Shown one piece after another: positions 35,300-46,372 of a DNA stretch of 64,000 nt (the first letter of the stretch is position 1; every line of letters begins with the position of its first letter). Origin of the DNA: Epiperipatus broadwayi (lineage: Eukaryota; Onychophora; Udeonychophora; Euonychophora; Peripatidae); assembly GCA_028023455.1 (NCBI GenBank), contig JAQFVV010013374.1, forward strand, positions 1-64,000, in the 5' to 3' direction. The notes below the pieces were generated by a model. It worked only from the letters and a program-made list of their open reading frames with translations. It searched no databases and was not told the DNA's origin. Both the position numbers and the translations under genes were made by a program.

Positions 35300-37130
35300 T
35301 CTCCAAATGCTATGCTATTTATTGGAGGTCAAGAATCTTCTCTCACTGATTTTATTTTTGTTTCTCCTATTGATTTCAACACTTCAATTCACTGGACCCT
35401 TCAAGTGTTTTAGTGGGTCTTCGCCTACATCATTTCTGAAGATCTTTACACAGAGAATTTAGATTAGGCAAGCTTCTTAGATTAATCATCATTTTCTCAT
35501 AGTTCACACTTTTCACACCCAATTCTTCTGTTGTCACAATTAATTGTTGATTCACTTTATGGTGGATTATATAATTTACTAGCTCTGCATTCTCTAGGTC
35601 TTTCTCAATTTTCTATCCAGGTCATATTTTTCTTCTATCCTTAAAGTATTTTTTCTTCTCTATTTCCTTTACCTATTCTAGATAAATTTGACTATTGTAC
35701 TCCATTTTTTTTATTTGTCTTAGTCTCTAGTTTGTGATCCATGTCTTCTTGCCATCTTTTGATGTCATTCTCTCATTTTTGCATTGTTTTCATTCATTGA
35801 TCTTTTGCATGGATCATTTCTTCTTATCATGGTCATAGTACACATTTTTTACAAATCATTCTATTATTATAATTTCATGTTGATTATGTAAGTCACCCAG
35901 CTTTGTAGTCGTATTGCTATATGCTAGTTTTTATTTTAATTTTCTCCTCCACATCATATTTTCTTTCTATCTGTATTTTTTTTTCTTCACTATTTCCTGT
36001 GCCTGTTTCTGATAATTTAATCTAAAGTATTTCATTTGTTTATGTATTCCTTTATTCTTATTTGCTTTAGTCTCTAGTTCTTGGTTCACATCTTATTGAC
36101 ATTTCTTTAGTTCTTGGTTCACATCTTATTAACATTTCTTAAGGTCATTCTCCCATTTTTTTCACCTTTTTAATTAGTTGGCCTTTTGCATGAACCATTT
36201 CATCATAAATTTATTGTTTTTTTTTGTGCATGATATAAAAATGATCCTCTAAGACAGGAATAATCAACCTTTTTTTAATCTGCGACCCATTTGTACTTTT
36301 GCCTAAATAACTCAATTTAATGTTTATGTAAATAATTACACAAAAAAGAATTTATAATATTATGTTAGCAAAAATATAGCAATATAAAGTGAGTAATAAA
36401 TTTAAATACATTTTATTCTTTCAAATTGATTTAATGTATTTAAGGTACAGAGAAACTAATGAGTTCCTTGAGGTTGATGTTGCAAAACTAGATACTTGAT
36501 GTAACAAGTTAGCATAGCTCATGAGAGGCATAAGAAACTGCAAAAAATTTTAATGTCTATTGTGCATGTATAGTAATCTATTGTTTTTCTTTTAACATCT
36601 GACAAATACTGACCACCTATCTGAAAGCTTTAAGTGCACTCTAGTGGATGTGAAAGAGCAGGTTGGTGATACTTGCTCTATAGTTCATGATTTGGATGTA
36701 TTCATGTCTTCTTTCTTGAACTTTTTTAAAATTCTTTTTCCACTTTTCCAACTTTGATATAATTACATTTCTTTATCACTTTTTGAACTAGCTGATATTT
36801 GTCCACTTTATCTTCTAAACTATCTATTTTATTTCAAGTTCTTTGTGACCTTGTAGAAAACTCATTTCTTCCTGTATTTTTCTTGTTTCAACACAGTTCT
36901 TTTTTGCTTGTTTGGACATATTAGATTTCAAATGTTTCAGTTGATTTACCATTTCTATTCTTAATTTTTCTATTTGTTTTTTTGTTGTTGTTGTTGTTTG
37001 GTAATATATTCTATTATTTCTATACTTAATTTTTATTTTTGTTCATATTGTTCTTGTTGTGTCTTCATCATTTGCAAAAGCACTGCCCCTCTATCTAATT
37101 TCTGATTATGTTTTTCATTTGGTTTCTTAT
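35300..37130 (-). pseudogene. Coiled-coil gag-like remnant
   Basis: The minus strand is rich in Lys, Glu, Gln and Asn codons in several broken frames (for example QKLDRGAVLLQMMKTQQEQ near 37100 and VETRKIQEEMSFLQ near 36880). This gives coiled-coil-like composition similar to the gag head at 6700-7150. A local duplication of TTCTTGGTTCACATCTTAT at about 36078 and 36112 is visible. No capsid, knuckle or enzyme motif is seen, so the gag assignment is tentative. It is interrupted by a hAT-type MITE at 36255-36675. Confidence 0.35.
36255..36675. mobile_element. hAT-type MITE of about 421 bp
   Basis: Left end CAGGAATAATCAACCT is followed by a T-run and CTGCGACCC. The right end AGGTTGGTGATACTTG is its imperfect reverse complement. 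Ends starting CAGG with AACCT inside, plus flanking 8-mers CTCTAAGA (36247-36254) and CTCTATAG (36676-36683) sharing the first five bases, fit hAT elements with an 8-bp target duplication that has decayed. No transposase is present. Confidence 0.65.
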
Positions 37131-38734
37131 TCAATCATAAAATAAAATGAACATAGTTAAAAAATTACTAAATTAACCAGTAGAATTTGATATTTGATCA
37201 AAACTATGATATTAAATGGTATGAAAGTAGACATGTTTCCTGTAATTATTAAATATAAAAAGCAAAACATTATGAATATTTTCTTAAGTATACAAGAAAA
37301 AATCAAGAACTTTTGCAGGGCAAAAAAAAAATGCAGTGGGTAGAAGAATTCAAAAACAATAGTTTAGCAAATAATATTTAATAAAAAAATAAAAAAATTA
37401 AGAGTAGATAAACTATGTGTAATAAATACTTTTAACATAATCTTTATTGATGAAGTATATGGTTACATAGTTTGCATTAGCTTGGATATAGTTTTTTTAT
37501 ATTTTACTTTGTATTAAAGTTATTAATATTTCATATTTTTATACTTATATATTTGTTTTTATATCATACTTAAAGAAAATTATATACAAATAGTGGATAA
37601 ATAATTTGGATGTGAACTTTGCTGTTAAATTTGAACTGGTTTTATGGGTCAGCATATAATTTTAAAAACTATATAAGCATATTACACATGATCAAAAAAT
37701 GTAATTTCAAAAACAGCATATTAATATTTGAGCAATTTTCATCAAAATAAACATAATCATATGACCCAAAAAAAATAAAATATCAAAAATATTAATAATT
37801 AGAAAACAACCCAAAAGGCAGAAAAAATTAATGTAATCATTTTAACAAAAAAAAATAAAAAATCAAATTATTAGTGTTATAAAAAATTAAAAAAAAAAAA
37901 CAGTATTAAAGTATTTTACTTTTAAAATATGGTGTTAGATTATGAATATATGTTGATCTAATGTAAATATTTTTAAATTAAAAGTATTTTATTATTACTA
38001 ATTAACAAAAAAGTAATAAATTAAAAGTTTAATTAGTGTTAGAATACAAAAAGAGACTCAAAACAATTTTTTTTTAATTTATGTAATTAAAATGTATCAC
38101 ATTTTATTAGTAATAAACATAAGATGTGTATAATAAATAAAAAACTATGAAAACGTATTCCATATGATTGAAAAATAAATTAATAAACCAACATGAAAAT
38201 TTGATATAGATTTTACAATATCTCAGTGGCATGCAAGATAGTGTCCAGATTGTGGTAATTAGAAAAAAAAATAGCTGGGGCTACCTTGTCTCCCACAGGG
38301 CTAACCTTTGATCTCTTAATTTTTTTTGAGTGGTAAAAATATATCAGACCAAAAAATTAAAACAAACTTTTTAATATATTTAAAATCTTTAAAGTAATAC
38401 AAAGTTTGCATGAGTGAAATTCCTATAATAATTTCGAAGATTTGCCACCTAATGTAAAGAAGGAAACATATAACAATGTTTTGTTCAGCAAACAAAATTA
38501 AAGTCAGTTTTCTTTTAAAATCTATAAAAGTTATTTATTTCTTAAATAAGTTTTTTTTTTAAGTTGAATGTCATTGTCTTGTTTGTGATTAATAGTAATA
38601 AACACATCTGTTAATTTTTTTTGGAAATCTGTTTTTATTTTAATTTGTTATTTTAATATTTGATAATTATTTTTATTTTTGATATGATCACAAAATAGCA
38701 TTGCTGGATACCTCTGATCATCTAGTTAACTATT
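37131..38734. other. AT-rich DNA, no gene seen
   Basis: Long A- and T-runs only. Confidence 0.6.
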
Positions 38735-38960
38735 TAATTTTCTGCTTTTTTATTTATCTGCCAACATTTATTTCTGTCTGCATACAGTCATCTATCTATA
38801 TGTAATTTACTTATCTCTCTATATGTTTATCTGTATACTTATCTAATTATTTATTTGGTTTTCTACGTATCAATTTATTTATTTAACTATCTAACCAAGC
38901 AGTCATTTCTTATCTATTTAGTTACTAATTACCTATCTACCTATCTTCTTATGTGTATCT
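38735..38960. repeat. Degenerate TATC/TCTA tetranucleotide tract
   Basis: Many TATCTA, CTATCTA and TTATCTATC words with interruptions. Similar tracts lie at 45225-45535 and 52930-53480. Confidence 0.8.
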
Positions 38961-39109
38961 AGTGCTGTGTTTGTAAATTAGTCAACTGAAATGTCACATA
39001 CCATTTTATCGTTCTTACTCTAGTAAATAAATTTAAAGAGAGTGCTGTAGTCGGTTCTCACTCCTGAAAGAGGTGCTGGATAAACTGATGTAGATAAAAG
39101 AAGGCAGAA

Positions 39110-39114
<5 letters not shown>

Positions 39115-39149
<35 letters not shown>

Positions 39150-39155
39150 CCCCCC
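39115..39155. repeat. (TC)n followed by C9
   Basis: A TC dinucleotide run (39115-39146) merges into nine C residues and then AGGATTTTCC. Confidence 0.95.
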
Positions 39156-39233
39156 AGGATTTTCCAGTGCGGAGCTGATATAAAATGTATTGGAATAACT
39201 AAGAGGATTCCATGACAAAGCCATAAGTAAAAA

Positions 39234-39462
39234 TGGCTGAAATGACCAAAATTGTAAAGTTTAGACATGCATGGGTAAACTTTGAACTTTATACCATTAC
39301 ACAAAATATATTGTGCCTCTATCAACTAATATGTAAAATATTTGTACTTATATACTGTTTTAAATATTAATTAAAAATATATATAAAATGTCAAGTGTAT
39401 GTTCATTTATTTATTTATGCTATCTGAGTAGTTTCTTAAAATAAAAATCCTCAGCGATAGCA
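39234..39462 (+). repeat. 5' LTR, 229 bp
   Basis: Runs from TGGCTGAAATGACC to GATAGCA. The partner is 43244-43396 plus 45129-45207. TGGCAAAGTTCAAC begins at 39466, four bases after the LTR, and is the likely primer-binding site. A purine-rich run (AAGGAAGAAGAG, 43231-43242) precedes the 3' LTR. Confidence 0.85.
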
Positions 39463-39530
39463 AAGTGGCAAAGTTCAACAAACTAAACAGAAGTGACACA
39501 CCATAGATTTAAATACAGAAAGAAGAAAAC

Positions 39531-40337
39531 ATGATGGCTGCTAATTCAACAATATGCAAGTTCAACATAAATAATGGTGACTCATGGAAAAGCTATATTA
39601 CACAGGTTGGATATTATATGTTCATAAACAAAATTGAAGATGATTGCTATAAAATTTCCACACTTTTGTATTTTGCAGGACAAGATGTGATCCAATTGAT
39701 GAATAGGCTTACTGACCCAAAATGTCCAAAAGACCTACCATACCAGTAGTTCATACAAAGACTGAATGAATATTTCATTCCAAAAACCAAAATGGATTGC
39801 ACACATTAGGCTAAAAAACAGAATGCAGCTACCACATAAAAAATATGTTGAATATGATTTGGCATTAAAGAAGTTAGCTAAGAACTGTGATTTTGGACCT
39901 GGAATAAATGACTCTCTGTTGGAACAATTTTTGTATGGGATGACAGATAATAATTTTAGAAAAGTGTTATTGAGCGATCCAAATCTGACTTACAAAAACA
40001 CCATGGATAAATGTGTTGCACAGGAATCCATGCTAAATATAGCATCTGAGTATACCAAATCAAAATTTTTTTAAAAAATATTATTCAGTAGAGAAAAGTC
40101 AACAAACAACATTGTGACTCCCAGTAGCCATAGCAAACAACAAAAGTGTACTTGCTGTGCAAAAATGGACATTTTAAAAATAGTTGTAGATTGTGCAGAT
40201 ACTGTAACATGAAAGGGCACCTAGCAGCAGTCTGTTATTCCAAAGATGGTGAGAGTCTGGGGAAGAAGCCAGATTTCAAATCTTGGGTAGAGGTGAAATA
40301 CAGAAAATTATCCATCAAGGCCATAATAGTGTCATGA
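39531..40337 (+). pseudogene. gag of the Mag-like element, frameshifted
   Basis: A capsid-like segment begins at the ATG at 39531 (WKSYITQVGYYM; LYFAGQDVIQLMN). The frame shifts near 39750 and continues to a stop at 40075. The nucleocapsid follows in another frame at 40146-40337. A second knuckle, CRYCNMKGHLAAVC, has intact CX2CX3GHX4C spacing. The first knuckle (CKNGHFKNSC) has lost its first cysteine to a frameshift, since KCTCC lies just upstream in another frame. At least two frameshifts and a stop make it non-functional. Confidence 0.8.
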
Positions 40338-40800
40338 AAATGGATCACATCCTTTTAGAGTTGCAAATTTGCAGAAAATGGATCATTATGGAAGTAGATA
40401 GAGGTGTTGTGTTGTCACTAATATCCCATAAAGACTGGATAAAGATCACACAAGACTGTAATGATTATAATAATCTAAATTTACATAATGCAGACATGCT
40501 GGTTACAGACATATATGGAAATAGAGTTGACATTCATAAAAAAGTTACCATACTAGTGACATTAAATTAGAGATGTAAATTCTTGGTACTATATGTAGTA
40601 AAAAAGAATATTAACCCACTACTGGGTAGAAATTGGTTTGCTTTTTTGGGGATACATATAAACATGCTAAAAATGGTCCATGTTAAAAATATAATGAAAA
40701 AACGATATTCGGAATTGTTTATGCCAAGAATATCTGAATTTAGAATGAGACCATTTGATCTAGAACTGGTAAAGAAAGTAAAAGTGGTTATCTGTAAATG
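40283..40800 (+). pseudogene. Aspartic protease region of the Mag-like element
   Basis: The segment MEVDRGVVLSLIS sits where retroelement proteases have the active-site D-T/S-G-A, so here the catalytic triplet reads D-R-G. PLLGRNWF at about 40617-40640 is the conserved downstream LLGRDW block. Stops occur at 40570 and before the RT. The altered triplet would abolish activity even if the frame were open. Confidence 0.75.
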
Positions 40801-42062
40801 TTGAAAGGTACTGTTTGTGATGAGAGAGAATGTGGAAAAGGCAATATGGATCTGGTGTCTAAAGGAGTTTTAACTCCTTCAGATAAGTCATCCTGGGCAA
40901 TCTCTACAGTGTCTATTATGAAACCAGATGGAAGTATACACTTATGTGAGAATAAACGAATCACAATAAATATAAAATACATAAACAAAGGAGCTTATCT
41001 GGTTTTGATGTGCAAAAGGGACTGGCATTATTACAGGAAGCTAATTATTTCACTAAAACAGATTTGAAGGTTGCCTTTCACCAGATTTCTATAACAAAAA
41101 AATACAGCAGAACTACTCACATTAACTATACATAAAGGATGATTTAAGCACAACAAATTACCATATTGCAAAATGGTCACACCAAAAGTTTTTCAAGCAA
41201 AAATGGATATATTGCTTGGATTCATTGATGGCATAATCCCTTATCTGGATGATATTATGATTATTGGAGTGACAGAGGCCAAGCTTGAAAAGTGAGTACA
41301 TCTGGTTTGCTCAAAGCTAGCACAAGCCATAGCAAAATTAAATGTAAGAAAATGCATATGGTCCATGAGGGGAATTAAATTTCTAGTACATATTGTAAAT
41401 GAAAATGATCATTATGCAGATCCTGAAAAACCGAAAGCCATAAAATATGCAGAAAATCCAAGAAACATTAAAGAGTTGCAAGCATTTTTGGAACTGCTAA
41501 ATTTCTATGAAAGTTTTTCAGCAGAAAAATTGCATGTATTATCGCCATTGTATGTGCTATTAAAGAAAAAATAATGTTGGGTCTGGAATATTGAACAGGA
41601 TAATAAATTTAAAGCTGCAAAAGGCTTACATCAGAATCACTATTAGATCAATACCAAAGTGATTGGGCTGTGTGTATCACAACAGACACATCCAAATATG
41701 GTGTGGGAACTGTCATATCACATTTATGCTATGAAAGGGAACACATGATTATTTTTGCTTCTAGAGTGCTGATATCAGCAGAAAAAAAAACTATAGCCAA
41801 AGTAGATAAAGAGGTGTTAGCCATAGTTTTTGTAGTAAAGAAGTTCCATCAATATGTATATGGATGGAATTTAATGACTTATACCGATCATTGCCCTCTA
41901 AAGGAGATTTTTGGCTGTGAAAAAAAGTTATCTGAACCTTCAAGCCAATGTCTGTTATGGTGGATAGACATTTTGTCACATTATGGTTATAGGTTTATAT
42001 ATAATCTGGGAAAGAAGATTGAACACACCAATGCTTTGTTTAGATTGCCAGATATTAAATAA
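40798..42062 (+). pseudogene. Reverse transcriptase and RNase H of the Mag-like element
   Basis: The RT starts with KGVLTPSDKSSWAIS then VSIMKPDGSIHLC, the usual gypsy opening (E-G-I-x-x-P, S-x-W-x-x-P, K-x-D-G). TPKVFQAKMD and the catalytic YLDD (41242-41253) follow. The stretch 41067-41300 has several stops. A tether region (NPRNIKELQAFLELLNFY, 41453-41506) precedes RNase H. RNase H at 41670-42062 shows TTDTSKYGVGTVIS, then AKVDKEVLAIVFVVKKFHQYVYG, then TYTDHCPLKEIFG, with the expected acidic residues. Broken at about 41064, 41150, 41300, 41574 and 41660. Confidence 0.88.
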
Positions 42063-43075
42063 AAATTATGTGGAATTAAAGAAATAAACTACATTGATGC
42101 ATAAAATTAAAAAAAACACATAAATAGTGAAGTTATAGCTGATTGGACAAAAAATAAAGATTATGTCAAACTAATAAAATGGATATGAAATGAATGGCCA
42201 ATAAAATGCCCCGGAGAATCTAATAAAGCAATTTGGATTGTCTGAGAAAGTCTCACTGTTTGTAATGGATGCATATTGCATAATGACTCATATTGGTTCC
42301 TACTGAGGGCAGGTCAAAATTTTAAAACTGTTGCATCAGGTACACACAGGAGTTGTGCGTATGAAAGTTCTAGCAAGATCATATGTATGGTAGCCAAATT
42401 TGACAACTGATATTGAAACTATGATAAAAGAATGTGTAAACTGTCAAAAGGCAACTAAATTACCTCCCAAATAGTTTGAAACTTGGTAAATGCCTAGTTC
42501 TCTGTGGATATGCATTCATATGGACCACATTGGGCCATTAAATGGGCACTTAATACTGTTATTGATTGATGTGTATTCATGATGGACCAAGTACAGATTA
42601 GTTAAGAATACCAGTGCTGAAAGTACCATATGAGTTTTAAATGAATTGTTTGCTATGCATGGCTATCTGGAATCTATTGTGACTGATAATGACTTAGGGT
42701 TTACTTCAAAAAAAATTGTAGACTTTCTGAGTAGCAGAGGGGTAAAACACATTCCTATTTCTCTGTACCATCCTGAAAGTAATGGTATAGCTGAGCAAGG
42801 AGTTCAACATCTGAAATATACATTAAAAAAACTAAAATTACAGAACATGTCAGAAGCTTTAATATAAGCCATGTACATGCAGCATTTTACTCCAAATATG
42901 GCAACCAGAAATCCCCCGACTGAGTTATTAATGTGCCGTGTCTTCTGCATTCATATGTCTCAACTGTTAACTGACAAAGCTAAGAGCAGACAACCTTTTC
43001 AAGCTATGAAATTTTTATCTGAGGTGACCATTTGGATGTACGATATGTTAAATGTAAAGTCATCTGGTTGATTTG
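42063..43075 (+). pseudogene. Integrase of the Mag-like element
   Basis: The HHCC zinc finger reads HQVHTG then CVNCQK (about 42330-42450). In the core, HMDHIGP (about 42515) carries the first Asp, VTDND (about 42680) the second, and HPESNGIAEQGVQ (about 42770) the Glu, so the D,D-35-E positions are present. In-frame stops interrupt at about 42390, 42472, 42580 and 42633, then 42866. The C-terminal part ends near 43071. A GPY/F module is not seen. Confidence 0.85.
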
Positions 43076-43243
43076 CAAATTGGCAAAGCATTTAGGAAAC
43101 ACATAATGCACCTTCACCATCAACACAAACCCCCTATATTAGATGATGATTTTGACATGCTGCCTGAAACAAAGATAAATGGGAGACCTGGAGATGAAAC
43201 TGACCATGATAATTAGATGTAGAAACACCTAAGGAAGAAGAGC

Positions 43244-43396
43244 TGGCTGAAATGACCAAAATTGTAAAGCTTGGACATATGGATAAACTTTCAACTTTAT
43301 AGCATTATGCAAGATATATTGTATTTGCTTTTATCAACTAATATGTAAAATATGTGGGTGTACTTATATACTGTTTTAAATATTAATTAAAAATAT
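43244..43396 (+). repeat. 3' LTR of the Mag-like element, left part
   Basis: Matches 39234-39390 and stops at ATAT, where the solo LTR begins. The rest of the LTR is 45129-45207. Confidence 0.85.
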
Positions 43397-45124
43397 TGAA
43401 ACGGAATCTGAGATTCAGATTAAGTTTCATGCATTTCACAGTCCTATCTCATCCCTCACCACCCAAGTGAATTCAAACCCCAGTCCTATGTATATATACA
43501 CACCTATTCAGTTCAATTTTTTTTTTAGTTTTATATTCAAAATAAACGTTAACAAGAGATTTAATAATCTTGAATTAAATAAATCAATAATAATATTTCA
43601 TATAATTTTAATAGATCGTATATGTGCATAAATCACATGTATATATTAAAAGGACTAGGTATAAATTAATATTTATGATTGTATATATGAAAATGTATAT
43701 TTAAAATTGTATGTACTAAAAATACGTATGCATATAATGGGTAGGATGATTCAATCGCCTTAGTAGCTTGTGAAAGCGTTCTAAACCAAAATCAATTAGC
43801 ATGATTAAATTATAATCTCTGTTAGAAAATTAAATAAATTTAATTAACAAAACTTATCATTTGGTAAAATCTATTTCTGAGCCAGAAATAGATTTAGAAC
43901 AATTGTTTCAAAAATACTAACCCATTTGCATTGTTTTACACTATCCTATTAACAAAGGAGAAATTCCTTGCTAAAAGCTGTTTTGCAGTATTATTTTATA
44001 GCCGCAGGTATTACAACTTAATAGCATTCCTTAGATAAAGTGGAGTTGAATAAATAGGGTCCAAATTCAGTCATCAAGGAGAGTACATAGATTTGTAAGG
44101 CATACACCAAACGAATCTACGTCACTCAACTTTTCAAGAAACACCTTCTCTCCATGACCAGGCCAACTCAACTCCAGCCAGTCTACCACTAATGATGAAC
44201 ATCCGTGAACCTGCTGCTATACCGTGAAAACCAACTGGTTGATCTGCTTTACAAAGGTAACACTGTAAAGTGCCACCTTTATGAATTCAGAACTTTCTCC
44301 TGATTAACTCTTAAAATATGAAAGAATGTAATATTAATTATTTGTAACTTTTATAGTCTATTTTATTCTATAACCATTTTGATTAGCCTCGTAATTTCTT
44401 TCATTTTTAATTTAAAGCAGCAATTATTTTATTAATATTTTGTCTAATATATATATTTTAAATGCTAAATGATATTTCAATGTCAAGCATTGTTAGCCGA
44501 GAGGTCATCGCACTCGCCTTGCAAGCAAGTAGTTGGGCGAATCATTATAAATTCTAAACTTTATAAATGCGCTAGATTTTGTGAAATGTTATTATGCTAT
44601 ATAAAAATTATTCGTAACTTATTTGTAAATACTTATGCTCAAGTGTGAATAAGAACAATATACCTTATTTGTAATACAAGGCTAATCACCATTTAATATA
44701 ATTCAGATGTATATATTTTTTATTTCTATTTGTTCATTATTAAATATAATTTTGAAACTAAACATCTGATCATTGCTCATTAATTGATTTAGTTAAATTT
44801 TAAATGTCACGATTTGTGGAATGATGTAAGATCCCACTAAAGTTAAGCATAAGTGTTTGTCTGTTTTAAAATGTATATACGCATTTGTTATGATTTCCCC
44901 TCGAGTCTCTTTGTTTCTCCGATGTGCGATGTCGGCCAGTGGTGAATTAAATATTCTAGTATCATCGGATTTGCTACTCATAAGTAATTGAACCTGTAAT
45001 CTGGGCAACCAGGGCCGAGTTCATGATTGTTCCTGACGTATGTATCTCGCACATGATTGGACTCGAGGTATTTTTGTCTAGATGCTAGATCTTATTATAT
45101 GAACAGATAATTTCGACCAGTACA
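43397..45124 (+). mobile_element. Solo LTR of about 1.73 kb inserted in the Mag-like 3' LTR
   Basis: Starts TGAAACGGAATC after ATAT (43393-43396) and ends GACCAGTACA before ATAT (45125-45128). The intact 5' LTR of the host element gives the uninterrupted site (about 39382-39395). It shares with 46242-49319 the start, an internal ATCTATTTCT plus GAAATAGATTT palindrome (43867-43894 and about 46777-46800), and the 3' 200 bp. It holds a truncated SINE at 44485-44541. The minus ORF at 44793-45008 is without a recognised product. Confidence 0.75.
44485..44541 (+). mobile_element. Truncated tRNA-derived SINE fragment
   Basis: Matches the first half of the SINE at 8919-9030, with A box TAGCCGAGAGG (44494-44504) and CTTGCAAGCAAGTAGTTGG. 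It ends before the B box. Second copy of the family in the window. Confidence 0.7.
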
Positions 45125-45128
45125 ATAT

Positions 45129-45207
45129 ATAATGTCCAGTATATGCTCATTTATTTATTTATGCTATCTGACTGGTTTCTAAAAAGTAGAAACCCTTAGG
45201 AATAGCA
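45129..45207 (+). repeat. 3' LTR of the Mag-like element, right part
   Basis: Resumes the LTR (CTCATTTATTTATTTATGC, then AATAGCA) after the solo LTR. Confidence 0.85.
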
Positions 45208-45224
45208 TCTAGTTACCTGGTTTT

Positions 45225-45535
45225 TTAGTTCTCTAATTATTTATGCATCCAACCATCCATTTAACTATCTAGAAATTCATCCATTCCCTTAATTATCTGT
45301 CTTTCTACCCATCTTCCTAAATGCTGATTTATCTGCTTGGCTCTCTATGTTTACCTATATGTGTATGTATGTATAATCTATTTATTTATTCACCTATCTA
45401 TCTGTAGCATGTCTATCTATTCATTTGGTTTTTAACCTTTCTATTTATTTATGCATCCAATCATCCATTTAATTGTCTATCCACACATTCATCCCTCATC
45501 TCTCTATTTTCCTATTTACCTTCCTATCTATCTTA
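45225..45535. repeat. Degenerate TATC/ATCC tetranucleotide tract
   Basis: TCTATC, CATCCA and TTTATC words with interruptions. Together with 38735-38960 it brackets the Mag-like element, so the element may have landed in or near such a tract. Confidence 0.75.
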
Positions 45536-45740
45536 ATATATATATATAAAACAAAATAAATGTCCGCTAATATCAATAATACAATAACGAAACTTAAATA
45601 TATTCCAAACAATGGTAAACAATTTATAATACGATATAAATAAAAACTCATAAAGAAATATTTTTGATTATATTCATAATCATTTTCAACTCAACTTTCA
45701 AAATGGAATCATCTATTACCAACCGGAAACACATGTCGAT

Positions 45741-46209
45741 TTAAATATCCCACAATTCATTAATCCTAACATTTGCTGACTGTCTGTTTATTATCGTATT
45801 TTTATACCTACTAATAAAAACTGCCTCTTTAATTTTTCTTTTTTTCATTATCTCTCTCTTGGCCTAAAATTTTTATTTTATTTATATCAAAATTAAACTT
45901 AAAATTACAATTTCTATCATGATCATAAAAAACAGATTCAGTATATAACTTGACTTCATTACTATTATCATTACATATCTGTACATTTTTCAAAACTCTT
46001 TTATATAACAATTTATGTTCTTTAATTCTTTTCTCTATATTACATCTAGATTCCCCTACATATGATAAGTTACACCCACAAAAAATTCTATAAATTATAT
46101 TACTCATAAAAATGATTATATTACTCATAAAAATGATTTGAATGCCTTCTCTTGTAGTAGCATTTATCATAAATAATAAAAAAAAAAGCTTGTTTAGAGT
46201 TATTAGCAT
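45741..46209 (-). pseudogene. Penelope-like element C-terminal GIY-YIG domain
   Basis: The minus-strand translation contains IYRIFCGCNLSYVGESR followed by IEKRIKEHK, matching the GIY-YIG endonuclease found at the C-terminus of Penelope-like elements (usual form VYxIxC then VYxGxTxRxLxxRIxEH, with the metal/Cys pair). HDRNCNFKFNF, then KIKILGQE, fits the later H and I-L-x-x-E motifs. The frame shifts by one base in an A-run near 45840. The expected end EAVFISRYKNTIINRQSAN continues in the new frame to a stop at 45741. The RT part is absent, so this is a 5'-truncated copy, the usual form. The 3' flank runs to about 45537. Confidence 0.75.
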
Positions 46210-46214
46210 GCTCT

Positions 46215-46241
46215 TAATTTTATATATATATATATATATAT
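46215..46241. repeat. (AT)n microsatellite
   Basis: TA tract immediately before the TGAAGCAG start at 46242. A second AT tract lies at 46337-46369 inside the LTR. Confidence 0.9.
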
Positions 46242-46332
46242 TGAAGCAGTAAATCTTAGCTTTAGGTTGTGCTTCATGTTTCTACCTACTAACCCGTGTT
46301 TAAATCCCTATTTCCCATCCTGCTCCTTTTGT

Positions 46333-46372
<40 letters not shown>

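Larger units (their letters stand above)
39234..45207 (+). mobile_element. Ty3/gypsy LTR retrotransposon (Mag-like), nearly full length but dead
   Basis: Short LTRs (about 229 bp) flank gag with CCHC knuckle, protease, RT, RNase H and integrase in plus orientation, in the standard gypsy order. The 3' LTR is split by a later solo LTR (43397-45124). Without that insert the element is about 4.25 kb. The small LTRs, zinc-knuckle gag and integrase type suggest the Mag/K02A2.6-like group, an assignment from pattern only. Every ORF carries stops or frameshifts. No clear target duplication is visible beside 39234 and 45207. Confidence 0.85.

Noticed and set aside
39033-39325. ORFs with Arg-Glu repeats
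   Set aside because: They are translations of the (TC)n tract.
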